From contig CP053031.1 in NCBI GenBank assembly GCA_021496505.1, forward strand, positions 372,001-436,000: a stretch of DNA of 64,000 nt. The letters run 5' to 3'. This stretch comes from Thermoleophilia bacterium SCSIO 60948 (lineage in GTDB: Bacteria > Actinomycetota > Thermoleophilia > Solirubrobacterales > 70-9). The position numbers and the translations under genes are program-made. Below the pieces are notes generated by a model, which worked only from the letters and a program-made list of their open reading frames with translations, ran no database searches and was not told where the DNA came from. Positions 17,946-24,934 of the stretch are shown here, piece by piece (the stretch's first letter is position 1; each line of letters opens with the position of its first letter).

Positions 17946-19328
17946 ATGCGCTCCGACCTCAAGAAGAACCGTCGCCGGATCATCGACGCGGCGGCCCGGT
18001 TGCTCGCCGAGTCGCCGGACGCGACGCTGACCGAGATCGCCTCCGCCGCCGGAGTCGCGCGTTCGACGCTCCACCGTCACTTCCCGAGCCGTGACGCGCT
18101 CGTCGCCGAGGTGGGCGGGCTCGCGCCCGCCGAGCCGAGCGAGCAACACCGCGACTCCGGCCACAGGCCGCCGATCGATCCGGGTCGCCTCGGTCGCGAC
18201 AGGCCGGTCGCGCTCGACGGAATCGACGTCTTCGACGCCGTCCCGGCCGCCGTCCTGCCCGACCAGCTCGTCGCCGAGGCACAGCGTCTGGCGCAGGTCC
18301 CGCTCGGTCTCTACGTCCTCGACATCGACGGCTCGCACCTGCTGCGCATCTCCGGCCCCAGCCGCCTGCCCGAGCGACTCGAGGCGCCGTACGCGATCGG
18401 CCCCGAGCTCGACGCGGACGGGATCGCGGCGATCCGCGAGGGCCTCGCGGCCGAGCGCGGGATGGAGATCGTGCCGCTGTGGCTGCGCGGTCGTGCCGCC
18501 GGGATCTTCCTCACGCTCGGCAAGCCGCGCGCCTCGCTCGCCGAGATGGCGCGCCAGTCGGCCGCGGCGCTGGCGCTCGCCGATCGCCACACCGACGCGT
18601 TCGCCGCGGCGCAACGCCGCAAGCGGCCGCGCGCGGCCGCCGAGATCCAGCAGAGCCTGCTGCCACCGCGGATCGCCCGCGTGACGGGCGGCGAGGTCGC
18701 CGGCAACGTCCTGCCGAGCTACGAGGTCGCCGGCGACTGGTTCGACGTCGTCGAGAACACCGACGGGGTCTGGATCTCGCTCGCCGACGGCCTCGGGCCG
18801 AGCACGCGCTCGGCCGCGAGCAGCGCGATCGCTCTCGGTGCGCTGCGGGCGGCGCGGCGGTCGGGCGCGACGCCGACCGAGGCGCTGATGCTGATGCACA
18901 GCACGCTCAAGCAGATGCCGGGCTCCGGGCCCGAGATGTCGGCCTACATCGCGCGCTGGGACCCGGCGACGTTCTGGCTCGAGGTCGCCGCCACCGGGCA
19001 CGTGGCGCCGGTCATCCTGCGAGCGAGCGGCCCGGAGAAGGTCGGGGACGGCTCTGGTCACGGCCTCGGCGGACGCACGAGCCCGAAGCCGACGCGCACC
19101 GAGGCCCGGCTCGAGCCGGGCGAGCGACTGGTCTGCTTCTCCGACGGCGTGCAGCGACAGGGCGAGGGCCAGGCCGGCCTCGGAGCCGATGGGATCGTCG
19201 CCGCGGCGCTCAGCTCGACGACCGCCAGCGCCGCCGACACGGTCCGGCGGATCCACGCCGCCGCGATCGCCGCGAGCACCGAAGAGCTGAGCGACGACGC
19301 GACCGTCGTCTGCCTCGCGGTCGGCTGA
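17946..19328 (+). CDS. TetR-type HTH fused to a GAF-like region and PP2C (RsbU/SpoIIE) phosphatase
   Basis: 460 aa. Residues 1-50 are a TetR N-terminal HTH (R-R-I-I-D-A-A-A-R-L-L, then L-T-E-I-A-S-A-A-G-V-A-R-S-T-L-H-R-H-F). Residues ~95-205 resemble a GAF-like sensor. A linker A-E-I-Q-Q-S-L-L-P-P near 231, typical of RsbU-like proteins, leads into a PPM phosphatase domain with V-A-G-D-W-F-D-V, L-A-D-G-L-G-P-S, C-F-S-D-G-V and S-D-D-A-T-V-V-C. The usual D-x-x-G-H-G is altered, but the metal-binding Asp residues remain. A DNA-binding phosphatase could link anti-anti-sigma control to direct promoter binding (inference). The TAGTCT 31 nt upstream is a possible -10. An 18-bp palindrome lies at 17781-17798 in the gap. 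Confidence 0.85.
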   Translation: MRSDLKKNRRRIIDAAARLLAESPDATLTEIASAAGVARSTLHRHFPSRDALVAEVGGLAPAEPSEQHRDSGHRPPIDPGRLGRDRPVALDGIDVFDAVPAAVLPDQLVAEAQRLAQVPLGLYVLDIDGSHLLRISGPSRLPERLEAPYAIGPELDADGIAAIREGLAAERGMEIVPLWLRGRAAGIFLTLGKPRASLAEMARQSAAALALADRHTDAFAAAQRRKRPRAAAEIQQSLLPPRIARVTGGEVAGNVLPSYEVAGDWFDVVENTDGVWISLADGLGPSTRSAASSAIALGALRAARRSGATPTEALMLMHSTLKQMPGSGPEMSAYIARWDPATFWLEVAATGHVAPVILRASGPEKVGDGSGHGLGGRTSPKPTRTEARLEPGERLVCFSDGVQRQGEGQAGLGADGIVAAALSSTTASAADTVRRIHAAAIAASTEELSDDATVVCLAVG

Positions 19329-19493
19329 GAGCCGATCTGAAACGGCGGCGGGCTCGGGGCCGTCGCGTTTTAGCTCGCGCACAATCTATTTCCTGTCGAG
19401 CGGCCCAAGATGCGGCGGCGGCGCGATGTGCCGCGACCAGATCTTCGGCCCGCGCGAGCTTCGCCCGGGTCGTCCCGACAGGAGAACGACACG

Positions 19494-19955
19494 ATGACCG
19501 ACACCGAGAAGGACGGCGCGGGCAAGGGCTCGGCGCTTGCGACGAAGGACGATTCCCCGCTCACGAGCGAGCACGGGCGCACCGAGATCGCCGACGGCGT
19601 CGTCGCCAAGATCGCGGGCCTCGCGTCGCGCGAGGTCGGCGGGGTCCACGACCTCGGCGGGAGCGCCGCTCGCAAGATCGGCTCGGTCACGCAGGCGGTC
19701 GGGATCGGCGACGAGCGGACCCAGGGTGTCGCGGTCGAGGTCGGCGAGAAGCAGGCGGCCGTCGACCTGAAGATCGTCATCGACTACGGCGAGTCGATCC
19801 CGCGCGTCGCCGACTCGGTGCGCGCGAACATCAAGAAGCGGATCGAGGCGATCACCGGCCTCGAGGTCACCGAGGTCAACATCGAGGTCAACGACCTCTA
19901 CTTCCCCGGCGACGACGAGGATCAGGGCGCCTCCGAGCGCACCCGCGTCGAGTAG
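19494..19955 (+). CDS. Asp23/Gls24-family envelope stress protein
   Basis: 153 aa with a charged N-terminus followed by the Asp23 domain: I-A-D-G-V-V-A-K-I-A-G-L-A-S-R-E-V-G-G-V, then V-D-L-K-I-V-I-D-Y-G-E-S-I-P and G-L-E-V-T-E-V-N-I-E-V-N-D-L. Asp23 proteins form a cytoplasmic layer tethered to the membrane by AmaP. AGGAG lies 9 nt before the ATG. It is the first gene of a five-gene operon of Asp23 and membrane-anchor proteins. The 165-bp upstream gap holds an AT-rich patch (19383-19396) that is the likely promoter. Confidence 0.9.
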   Translation: MTDTEKDGAGKGSALATKDDSPLTSEHGRTEIADGVVAKIAGLASREVGGVHDLGGSAARKIGSVTQAVGIGDERTQGVAVEVGEKQAAVDLKIVIDYGESIPRVADSVRANIKKRIEAITGLEVTEVNIEVNDLYFPGDDEDQGASERTRVE

Positions 19956-19964
19956 CGCGACCGG

Positions 19965-20345
19965 TTGTCGGACTCGGAGACACAGCAGGCCGAGCTCGGC
20001 GAGCTCATCGAGCTCGGTGGGTCGGACCGCGCCGCCCTCGCGCGCCTCGCACACGAGGCAGCGCTCGCGACGCCCGGCGTCGCGGGGGCTAGTCGCGGGC
20101 CCGGTGCGAGCTACCGGACCCAGACCGGCGGCTACGTCCTCGACGGCGTCTCGGTGATCGTCGCCGCGGACGGCTCCTACCGGGTCGGCCTCTGTCTCGT
20201 GGCGGCGCCGACGCCGCTGCACGACCTCGCGATCGAGATCCGCAGACGGATCGCTCGCGACGTCGCGACGGCCGGGGTCGATGCGCCGGGTGCGGTCGAC
20301 ATCCGCTTCGACGACCTCGCGACCACCTCCGAGAGGGAGCGGTGA
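19965..20345 (+). CDS. Second Asp23/Gls24-like protein
   Basis: 126 aa, shorter and more divergent than its upstream neighbour. It has the pattern A-L-A-T-P-G-V-A-G, Y-V-L-D-G-V-S-V-I-V and L-A-I-E-I-R-R-R-I-A-R-D-V. The TTG start is 9 nt after the preceding stop, and its own stop overlaps the next GTG by 4 nt, indicating translational coupling. It may form heteromers with the first Asp23 protein (inference). Confidence 0.7.
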   Translation: MSDSETQQAELGELIELGGSDRAALARLAHEAALATPGVAGASRGPGASYRTQTGGYVLDGVSVIVAADGSYRVGLCLVAAPTPLHDLAIEIRRRIARDVATAGVDAPGAVDIRFDDLATTSERER

Positions 20346-20956
20346 GCGCGGCGGGCGGCGTCCTCGCGCGCGTCCTCGCGCGGCTGGTCGGCTTCGCGCT
20401 GATGCTCGCGCTCGCGGCCGGCGGACTCGCGCTCGCCGTCTTCTCGATCGAGGGCGGAGACGCGACGCTGAGCCTCGCCGGGCTCGCCGACCGCCTCGGC
20501 CTGCCTGCCGCCCGCGACGAGGTCGCCGCGTTCCTCGCGCGGTTGACCGATGGGGGAGGGGTCGATGTCGGCGCGCTCGTCGCCGGCGTCGCGGCCGTGC
20601 TGTTCGGGCTGCTGATCGCCTTCGGCGCTCTCAGCCGCGCTCGAGAGCGCGAGTTCGGGGTCGAGCTCGAAGGCGGCGGAGACTCGAGCGCTGATGCGAC
20701 CTCGAAAGCGGCGGCCCAGGCCGCGGAGCTGCGCGCCGCGACCACCTCCGGCGTGAGTGCCGTCAAGGCCAAGCCCAGGCTCTCGAAGCGCAGGCGCCGC
20801 CTCGACGTCGCGCTCATTACCACCGCCGATGCCGACGCCGAGACGGTCCGCGAGCGCGCCGAAGTGGAGCTCGAGCCGCTCGGCCGCGAGCTCGGAGCCG
20901 CGATCAGGGTTCGCGCCAAGGCCGGCGACGAGCCGGCGAAGACGAGGGTCCGGTGA
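20342..20956 (+). CDS. AmaP-like membrane anchor protein
   Basis: 204 aa with two transmembrane helices (residues ~12-33 and ~77-97) joined by an extracytoplasmic loop. A basic cytoplasmic tail follows, with a domain (L-D-V-A-L-I-T-T-A-D-A-D-A-E-T-V) like that of alkaline-shock membrane anchors. Its place between Asp23 genes and a DUF2273-like gene supports an anchoring role. GTG start, with 4-nt overlaps at both ends. Confidence 0.7.
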   Translation: MSAAGGVLARVLARLVGFALMLALAAGGLALAVFSIEGGDATLSLAGLADRLGLPAARDEVAAFLARLTDGGGVDVGALVAGVAAVLFGLLIAFGALSRAREREFGVELEGGGDSSADATSKAAAQAAELRAATTSGVSAVKAKPRLSKRRRRLDVALITTADADAETVRERAEVELEPLGRELGAAIRVRAKAGDEPAKTRVR

Positions 20957-21561
20957 GGGCGCGGCGGCGGCTTCGCGCCGAGCGCCCGGCGAGCCTGTGG
21001 CCGAGCCGCCTGCTCGCGCTGCTCGCCGCGGCGGTGCTCGTCTGGTACGGCCTGATGGTCGCGCTGCTCGCTGCCGGGCTCGACCCTGCGCGCGTCGATT
21101 CGCTGAGCGGCCTGCTGACCGGATTCGATCGGCTCTCGAGCCTCACGGCCACCGATGTCGACGGAGCCGCGCGAGCGATCGTCGCGGCGGCGGGCGCGGT
21201 GATGTTCCTGGTCTTCGCGTTCCTCGTCAGGCGCTCGCTCCCGCGCCCCTACGTCGCCCGCCGCTCCATCGATCTGAGCGCCGCGGAGGGCTCGACCCCG
21301 GGCGCGCTCAGCGTCGGCCCGCGGGCGATCGAGCGCGCCGCCGAGCGCGCCGCGCGCCGCGGTGGTGGCGTGAGCGGTGCGGTCGCCCGCTCGGCACCGG
21401 GTCGCGTCGAGCTCGACGTCGAGCTCAGCGAGCCGTCGGATCTCCCGGCACAGCTCCGCGACGTCGAGGAGCGCTACGCGGCCGACCTCGATCGGCTCGG
21501 CCTACCGAAGCTCCCGTTGGACATCACGCTCGTGGCTGTGAAGGGGCGTCACGCGCGTTGA
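20953..21561 (+). CDS. Second AmaP/DUF6286-like membrane protein
   Basis: 202 aa with the same plan as the previous gene: basic N-terminus, a helix at ~18-40, a second at ~75-95, and a cytoplasmic domain containing R-V-E-L-D-V-E-L and a basic end. The two proteins are probably paralogues whose tails have diverged. GTG start overlapping the upstream stop by 4 nt. Confidence 0.65.
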   Translation: MRARRRLRAERPASLWPSRLLALLAAAVLVWYGLMVALLAAGLDPARVDSLSGLLTGFDRLSSLTATDVDGAARAIVAAAGAVMFLVFAFLVRRSLPRPYVARRSIDLSAAEGSTPGALSVGPRAIERAAERAARRGGGVSGAVARSAPGRVELDVELSEPSDLPAQLRDVEERYAADLDRLGLPKLPLDITLVAVKGRHAR

Positions 21562-21602
21562 ACCCGCACCGCCAGACCCAGAACCGAAGGACCGGATAAC
21601 CC

Positions 21603-21794
21603 ATGCTCGACCGAAATCAATTCGCCGCCCTGCTCGGTTTCCTGTTCGCCGCGGTTTGGGCGATCGCCGGACTCGGCGACGCCGTCCTCTGCCTGCTCGG
21701 TGCGGCCGCGTTCACCGCGATCGCCGCCTACATGCGCGGCGAGCTCGACCTCGGTGAGGTGGGCGACCGGCTTCAGGGCTCCCAGCGCCGCTAG
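21603..21794 (+). CDS. Small membrane protein, DUF2273-like
   Basis: 63 aa, mostly two hydrophobic segments (F-A-A-L-L-G-F-L-F-A-A-V-W-A-I and A-V-L-C-L-L-G-A-A-A-F-T-A-I-A-A-Y) and a short polar tail. DUF2273-type proteins of this size commonly accompany Asp23 genes. It is the last gene of the operon and is followed within 12 nt by a convergent transporter gene. Confidence 0.7.
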   Translation: MLDRNQFAALLGFLFAAVWAIAGLGDAVLCLLGAAAFTAIAAYMRGELDLGEVGDRLQGSQRR

Positions 21795-21805
21795 GCGCGG
21801 GCCCG

Positions 21806-22567
21806 TCAACCGTGGCCGTGGTCGTGGCCGCGAACCGTCCGCCACGAGTCCCACGTGATCTTGAGGATCGTCGCGGTGATGAGAATGCCGATCACGGGGT
21901 CGGCCAGCGGGAGGCCGATCGCCACGCCGCCGGCGCTCGCAACGACGGCCAGGCTGACGTAGGCGTCGGCCCGCGCGTGCGCGCCGTCGGCGATCAGCGC
22001 CGGGCTGTCGAGGCGGCGCCCCGCGCGCGTTCGAATCCGAGCCGCCCAGAGGTTGCCGGCGAACCCGAGCGCTCCCGCGGCCGCCAGTGCGCCGAGCATG
22101 TTCGGCGTCTGCGGATCGATCAGGCGGCCGACCGCCTCCCACCCGGCCACGCACGCCGACGCGAAGATCGCCGCGACGACGAACAGGCCGGCGATCCGCT
22201 CGGCGCGTGCCGATCGCAGCAGGAAGGCGATCGCAAGCGGGAAGGCGGTCGCCGCGTCGCCGAAGTTGTGGATCAGGTCGGCGAACAGCGCGACGCTGCC
22301 CGACAGCGCGAAAACCACGGTCTGTGCCGCCGCGGTCACACCCAGGACGGCGAGCGACAGCCCGACGGCGCGCAGCCCGGCGCGCGATCGCTTGATGCTC
22401 TCGTCGACCAGGCCGTGGGAGTGGCCGTGACCGGGCGCGTGGTCGTGGCCCGCCGCCTCGCCGTGGTCATGCGCGTGCGGACCGTCGTGCGGGTGGTCGT
22501 GGACGAGGTCGCCGTGGCGGTGGCGCGTCCCGCCGAGCGGCAGGTAGTCGAGGGTCGCCGCGCTCAT
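21806..22567 (-). CDS. Cation diffusion facilitator with His-rich N-terminus
   Basis: 253 aa. The N-terminal 50 residues are rich in His-Asp and His-Gly pairs (metal-buffering), as is the C-terminal end. Six helices follow. The two metal-site motifs are H-N-F-G-D in helix 2 and H-A-R-A-D in helix 5, which bind Zn(II), Co(II) or similar ions for proton antiport. It lacks the long cytoplasmic C-terminal domain of many CDFs. Its ATG overlaps the stop of the upstream amidohydrolase gene (ATGA). Confidence 0.9.
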   Translation of the reverse strand: MSAATLDYLPLGGTRHRHGDLVHDHPHDGPHAHDHGEAAGHDHAPGHGHSHGLVDESIKRSRAGLRAVGLSLAVLGVTAAAQTVVFALSGSVALFADLIHNFGDAATAFPLAIAFLLRSARAERIAGLFVVAAIFASACVAGWEAVGRLIDPQTPNMLGALAAAGALGFAGNLWAARIRTRAGRRLDSPALIADGAHARADAYVSLAVVASAGGVAIGLPLADPVIGILITATILKITWDSWRTVRGHDHGHG

Positions 22568-23385
22568 GAACGGTCCAGCCCGAATACGCGACGTGCGTTG
22601 CCGTCCAGGTACCGCTCACGCACGTCCTCGTCATCCACTCGCTCGCCGAGTCCGGCGAGCGCGTCGTGGTGGAAGATCATCGGATAGTTCGTTCCGAACA
22701 GCACCTTGCGGCGGCCGCTGCGCGATGCCATGTAGGTGATGAGCTCGTCGGGTAGGCGCTTGGTCGTGTAGGCGGAGGTGTCGATGAAGACGTTCTCGTG
22801 CTTGCGGCAGACGGCGATCATCTCCTCCGTCCACGGATAGCCGATGTGCCCGCCGACGATCGTGAGCTCGGGGAAGTCGAGCGCGACCTGGTCGATGTAG
22901 GGGATCGGCCGCCCGGTCTCGGACGGCCGCAACGGGCCGGTGTGGCCGACCTGCGTGCAGAACGGGACGTCGAGCTCGACGCATTCGGCGTAGAGGGGAT
23001 AGAAGCGCCGGTCGGTCGGCGGCAGCTCCCACAGCCAGGGCAGGACCCGCAGTCCCTTGAACCCGAGCTCGGTCACGCAGCGGCGCAGCTCACGCACCGC
23101 CTCCATCGGGCGTCGCAGGTCGACCGCAGCCACGCCCGCCAGGCGATCGGGGTGGGTCGCGACCCAGCCGGCGACCTCGTCGTTCGAGATCAGCGCCCCC
23201 TCGCGCGGGTCGTGCCACGCGCTTATCAGCCCGAAGCCGACCCCGGCGTGATCCATCGCCCCGATCGTGGCGTCGATCGGGATCTCAGTCTCAGGAACGG
23301 ATTGTCCTGTCCAGCGGCGCAGCGACTCGAACATCTCGTGCGAGAGGAAGCGCAGCGTCGGGTGTTGCATCCAAGCGTCGATCAC
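22564..23385 (-). CDS. Amidohydrolase-2 family protein (ACMSD-like TIM barrel)
   Basis: 273 aa. Motifs include L-I-S-A-W-H-D-P, Q-V-G-H-T-G-P, I-V-G-G-H-I-G-Y-P-W, V-F-I-D-T-S-A-Y and F-G-T-N-Y-P, fitting the PF04909 group of decarboxylating or hydrolytic TIM barrels. The usual N-terminal metal motif D-x-H-x-H is absent: the protein begins I-D-A-W-M-Q-H-P, so only one of the two His is plausible. The substrate is unknown. Starts at GTG and is co-transcribed with the CDF gene. Confidence 0.8.
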   Translation of the reverse strand: MIDAWMQHPTLRFLSHEMFESLRRWTGQSVPETEIPIDATIGAMDHAGVGFGLISAWHDPREGALISNDEVAGWVATHPDRLAGVAAVDLRRPMEAVRELRRCVTELGFKGLRVLPWLWELPPTDRRFYPLYAECVELDVPFCTQVGHTGPLRPSETGRPIPYIDQVALDFPELTIVGGHIGYPWTEEMIAVCRKHENVFIDTSAYTTKRLPDELITYMASRSGRRKVLFGTNYPMIFHHDALAGLGERVDDEDVRERYLDGNARRVFGLDRS

Positions 23386-23491
23386 AACGATCGATTCCCA
23401 TCGTGTCGAATCCCGCCCCCTCTCGTCGGCGACCGGAAGCGAAGGGATTGCGCGCGATTATCTGCATCGATCCCGTCAAGATTCGGCCCGC

Positions 23492-24643
23492 ATGCAGCAA
23501 CGCCCCGACACACCGCTCTCGATCTTCTGGCGCTTCCTGCGCTTCGGCGGCCTCGCGTGGGGCGGGCCGGCGGCTCAGATCGCGATGATCAAGGCCGAGT
23601 GCGTCGACGAGCTCGGCTGGACCGACGAGGAGACCTTCAAGCGCACCCTCGCCGTCTACCAGGTGCTCCCGGGGCCGGAGGCGCACGAGCTCTGCGTCTA
23701 TTTCGGCCGGATCCGAGCCGGCAAGCTCGGCGGGTTCGCGGCAGGGCTCGGGTTCATGCTGCCGGGCCTCGTCCTGATGCTCGGCCTGTCGGCGCTCTAC
23801 GTCGAGGCGAGCCTCGCATCGGAGCTCGATGAGCTCTTCTACGGGCTCAACGCCGCGGTCGGCGCGATCCTCGCGCGGGCGCTGATCCGCCTCAGCTCGA
23901 CCTTCCTCACCAACGCCGTCCTCTGGGTGATCGCCGCGGCCGCCTTCGTGCTCACTCTCGCGACGGGGGCGCTCTTCTGGCTCGTCCTGCTCGGCGGCGG
24001 CGTCGTCTACGAGCTGTGGACCAACGCGTCGAGCTATCGCGGCCGAGCCTCGTCCGTCCTGGCGCTGCCGCTCGCCATCCCCGTCGCGATCGTGGCGGCG
24101 CTGACGCTGCCGCTAGCCGCCGACATCCTCTGGGTCGGGCTCAAGGCGGGGCTCGTGACGTTCGGCGGCGCCTTCACCGTCGTTCCGTTCCTCCAGGAGA
24201 CGGCGGTCGAGGGCCAGGGCTGGCTGACGAGCTCGCAGTTCATCGACGGGCTCGCGATCGGCGGCGTCCTGCCGGCGCCGTTCGTCATCGTCTCGACCTT
24301 CGTCGGCTACCTCGCGGGAGGGCTCGGCGGGGCGCTGCTGATCACGTTCGGCGTCTTCCTGCCGGCGTTCGTCTTCCCGATCTTCGGCCACGGGCTGCTC
24401 GTACGACTCGCCGGCAACGAGCGTGCCCGCGCGTTCCTGCTCGGCGTCGCCGCCGCGGTCGTCGGCCTGATCGCCGCGGTCGCCGTCGGGATCATCCGGA
24501 CGAGCGTCGTCGACGTCGGCTCGGCGCTCCTGCTCGTCGCGTCGTTCGCCGCGCTGATGCGCTGGCATGCGAAGGCGAGCGTCGTCGTGGTCGTCCTCGG
24601 CGCCGGCCTGGTCGGCTGGGCGATCCAGCTCGCGACGGGCTGA
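23492..24643 (+). CDS. chrA: Chromate transporter ChrA, two-domain form
   Basis: 383 aa with two homologous halves. The first has W-R-F-L-R-F-G-G-L-A-W-G-G-P and L-P-G-P-E-A-H-E-L; the second has G-L-V-T-F-G-G-A-F-T-V-V-P-F and I-G-G-V-L-P-A-P-F. These are the paired CHR-domain signatures, with 10-12 helices in total. Long-chain ChrA exports chromate. The start is set at 23492; AAGATT (23478-23483) lies 8 nt upstream, a leaderless-type arrangement. The longer frame upstream has no support. Confidence 0.92.
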   Translation: MQQRPDTPLSIFWRFLRFGGLAWGGPAAQIAMIKAECVDELGWTDEETFKRTLAVYQVLPGPEAHELCVYFGRIRAGKLGGFAAGLGFMLPGLVLMLGLSALYVEASLASELDELFYGLNAAVGAILARALIRLSSTFLTNAVLWVIAAAAFVLTLATGALFWLVLLGGGVVYELWTNASSYRGRASSVLALPLAIPVAIVAALTLPLAADILWVGLKAGLVTFGGAFTVVPFLQETAVEGQGWLTSSQFIDGLAIGGVLPAPFVIVSTFVGYLAGGLGGALLITFGVFLPAFVFPIFGHGLLVRLAGNERARAFLLGVAAAVVGLIAAVAVGIIRTSVVDVGSALLLVASFAALMRWHAKASVVVVVLGAGLVGWAIQLATG

Positions 24644-24663
24644 GCACCCCCGCGACGCGGGAA

Positions 24664-24680
24664 TCACCCGAAGCGGATGA
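24664..24680. promoter_or_regulatory. Dyad 1: TCACCC-GAAGC-GGATGA
   Basis: First (imperfect, one mismatch) copy of the TCACCC-N5-GGGTGA element, centred at 24672. A GATCCT hexamer begins at 24703, exactly 31 nt from the centre, and an ATG follows at 24719. Confidence 0.5.
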
Positions 24681-24718
24681 GGTCAGCGCGACGGGTCGCT
24701 GCGATCCTCGCCTGCGTC

Positions 24719-24868
24719 ATGTTCCGCCCGTTGTCCCAGCACCCGATTCGCCATTCCCGCGACGCCGGCGGCCGGGACCGCCGCTCGGCCGGTCCGATCG
24801 TCAGGCGCACGCCGCTGCTCCGCGCGGTCGCGGTCGCGACGGGCTGCTACGACCCCACGCGACGCTGA
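24719..24868 (+). CDS. Possible 49-aa Arg-rich protein
   Basis: The frame runs from ATG 24719 to TGA 24868 with about 90% G/C at third codon positions, the signature of real genes here. It begins M-F-R-P-L-S-Q-H-P and ends C-Y-D-P-T-R-R. GATCCT lies 10 nt upstream with dyad 1 at the regulon's standard distance. The composition (very Arg-rich, no family) also fits a chance frame. It lies in the 291-bp gap between chrA and gadB. Confidence 0.3.
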   Translation: MFRPLSQHPIRHSRDAGGRDRRSAGPIVRRTPLLRAVAVATGCYDPTRR

Positions 24869-24883
24869 GACGCCTCGCGGGTT

Positions 24884-24900
24884 TCACCCTCTCCGAGTGA
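24884..24900. promoter_or_regulatory. Dyad 2: TCACCC-TCTCC-GAGTGA before gadB
   Basis: Copy of the regulon dyad with one mismatch, centred at 24892, 220 bp from dyad 1. TGTGCT begins at 24923, exactly 31 nt from the centre, and is 6 nt before the gadB ATG, so gadB would be leaderless and controlled from this dyad. Confidence 0.6.
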
Positions 24901-24934
24901 TGGCAGGACGCCGGATCTCGGGTGTGCTCGCGGC

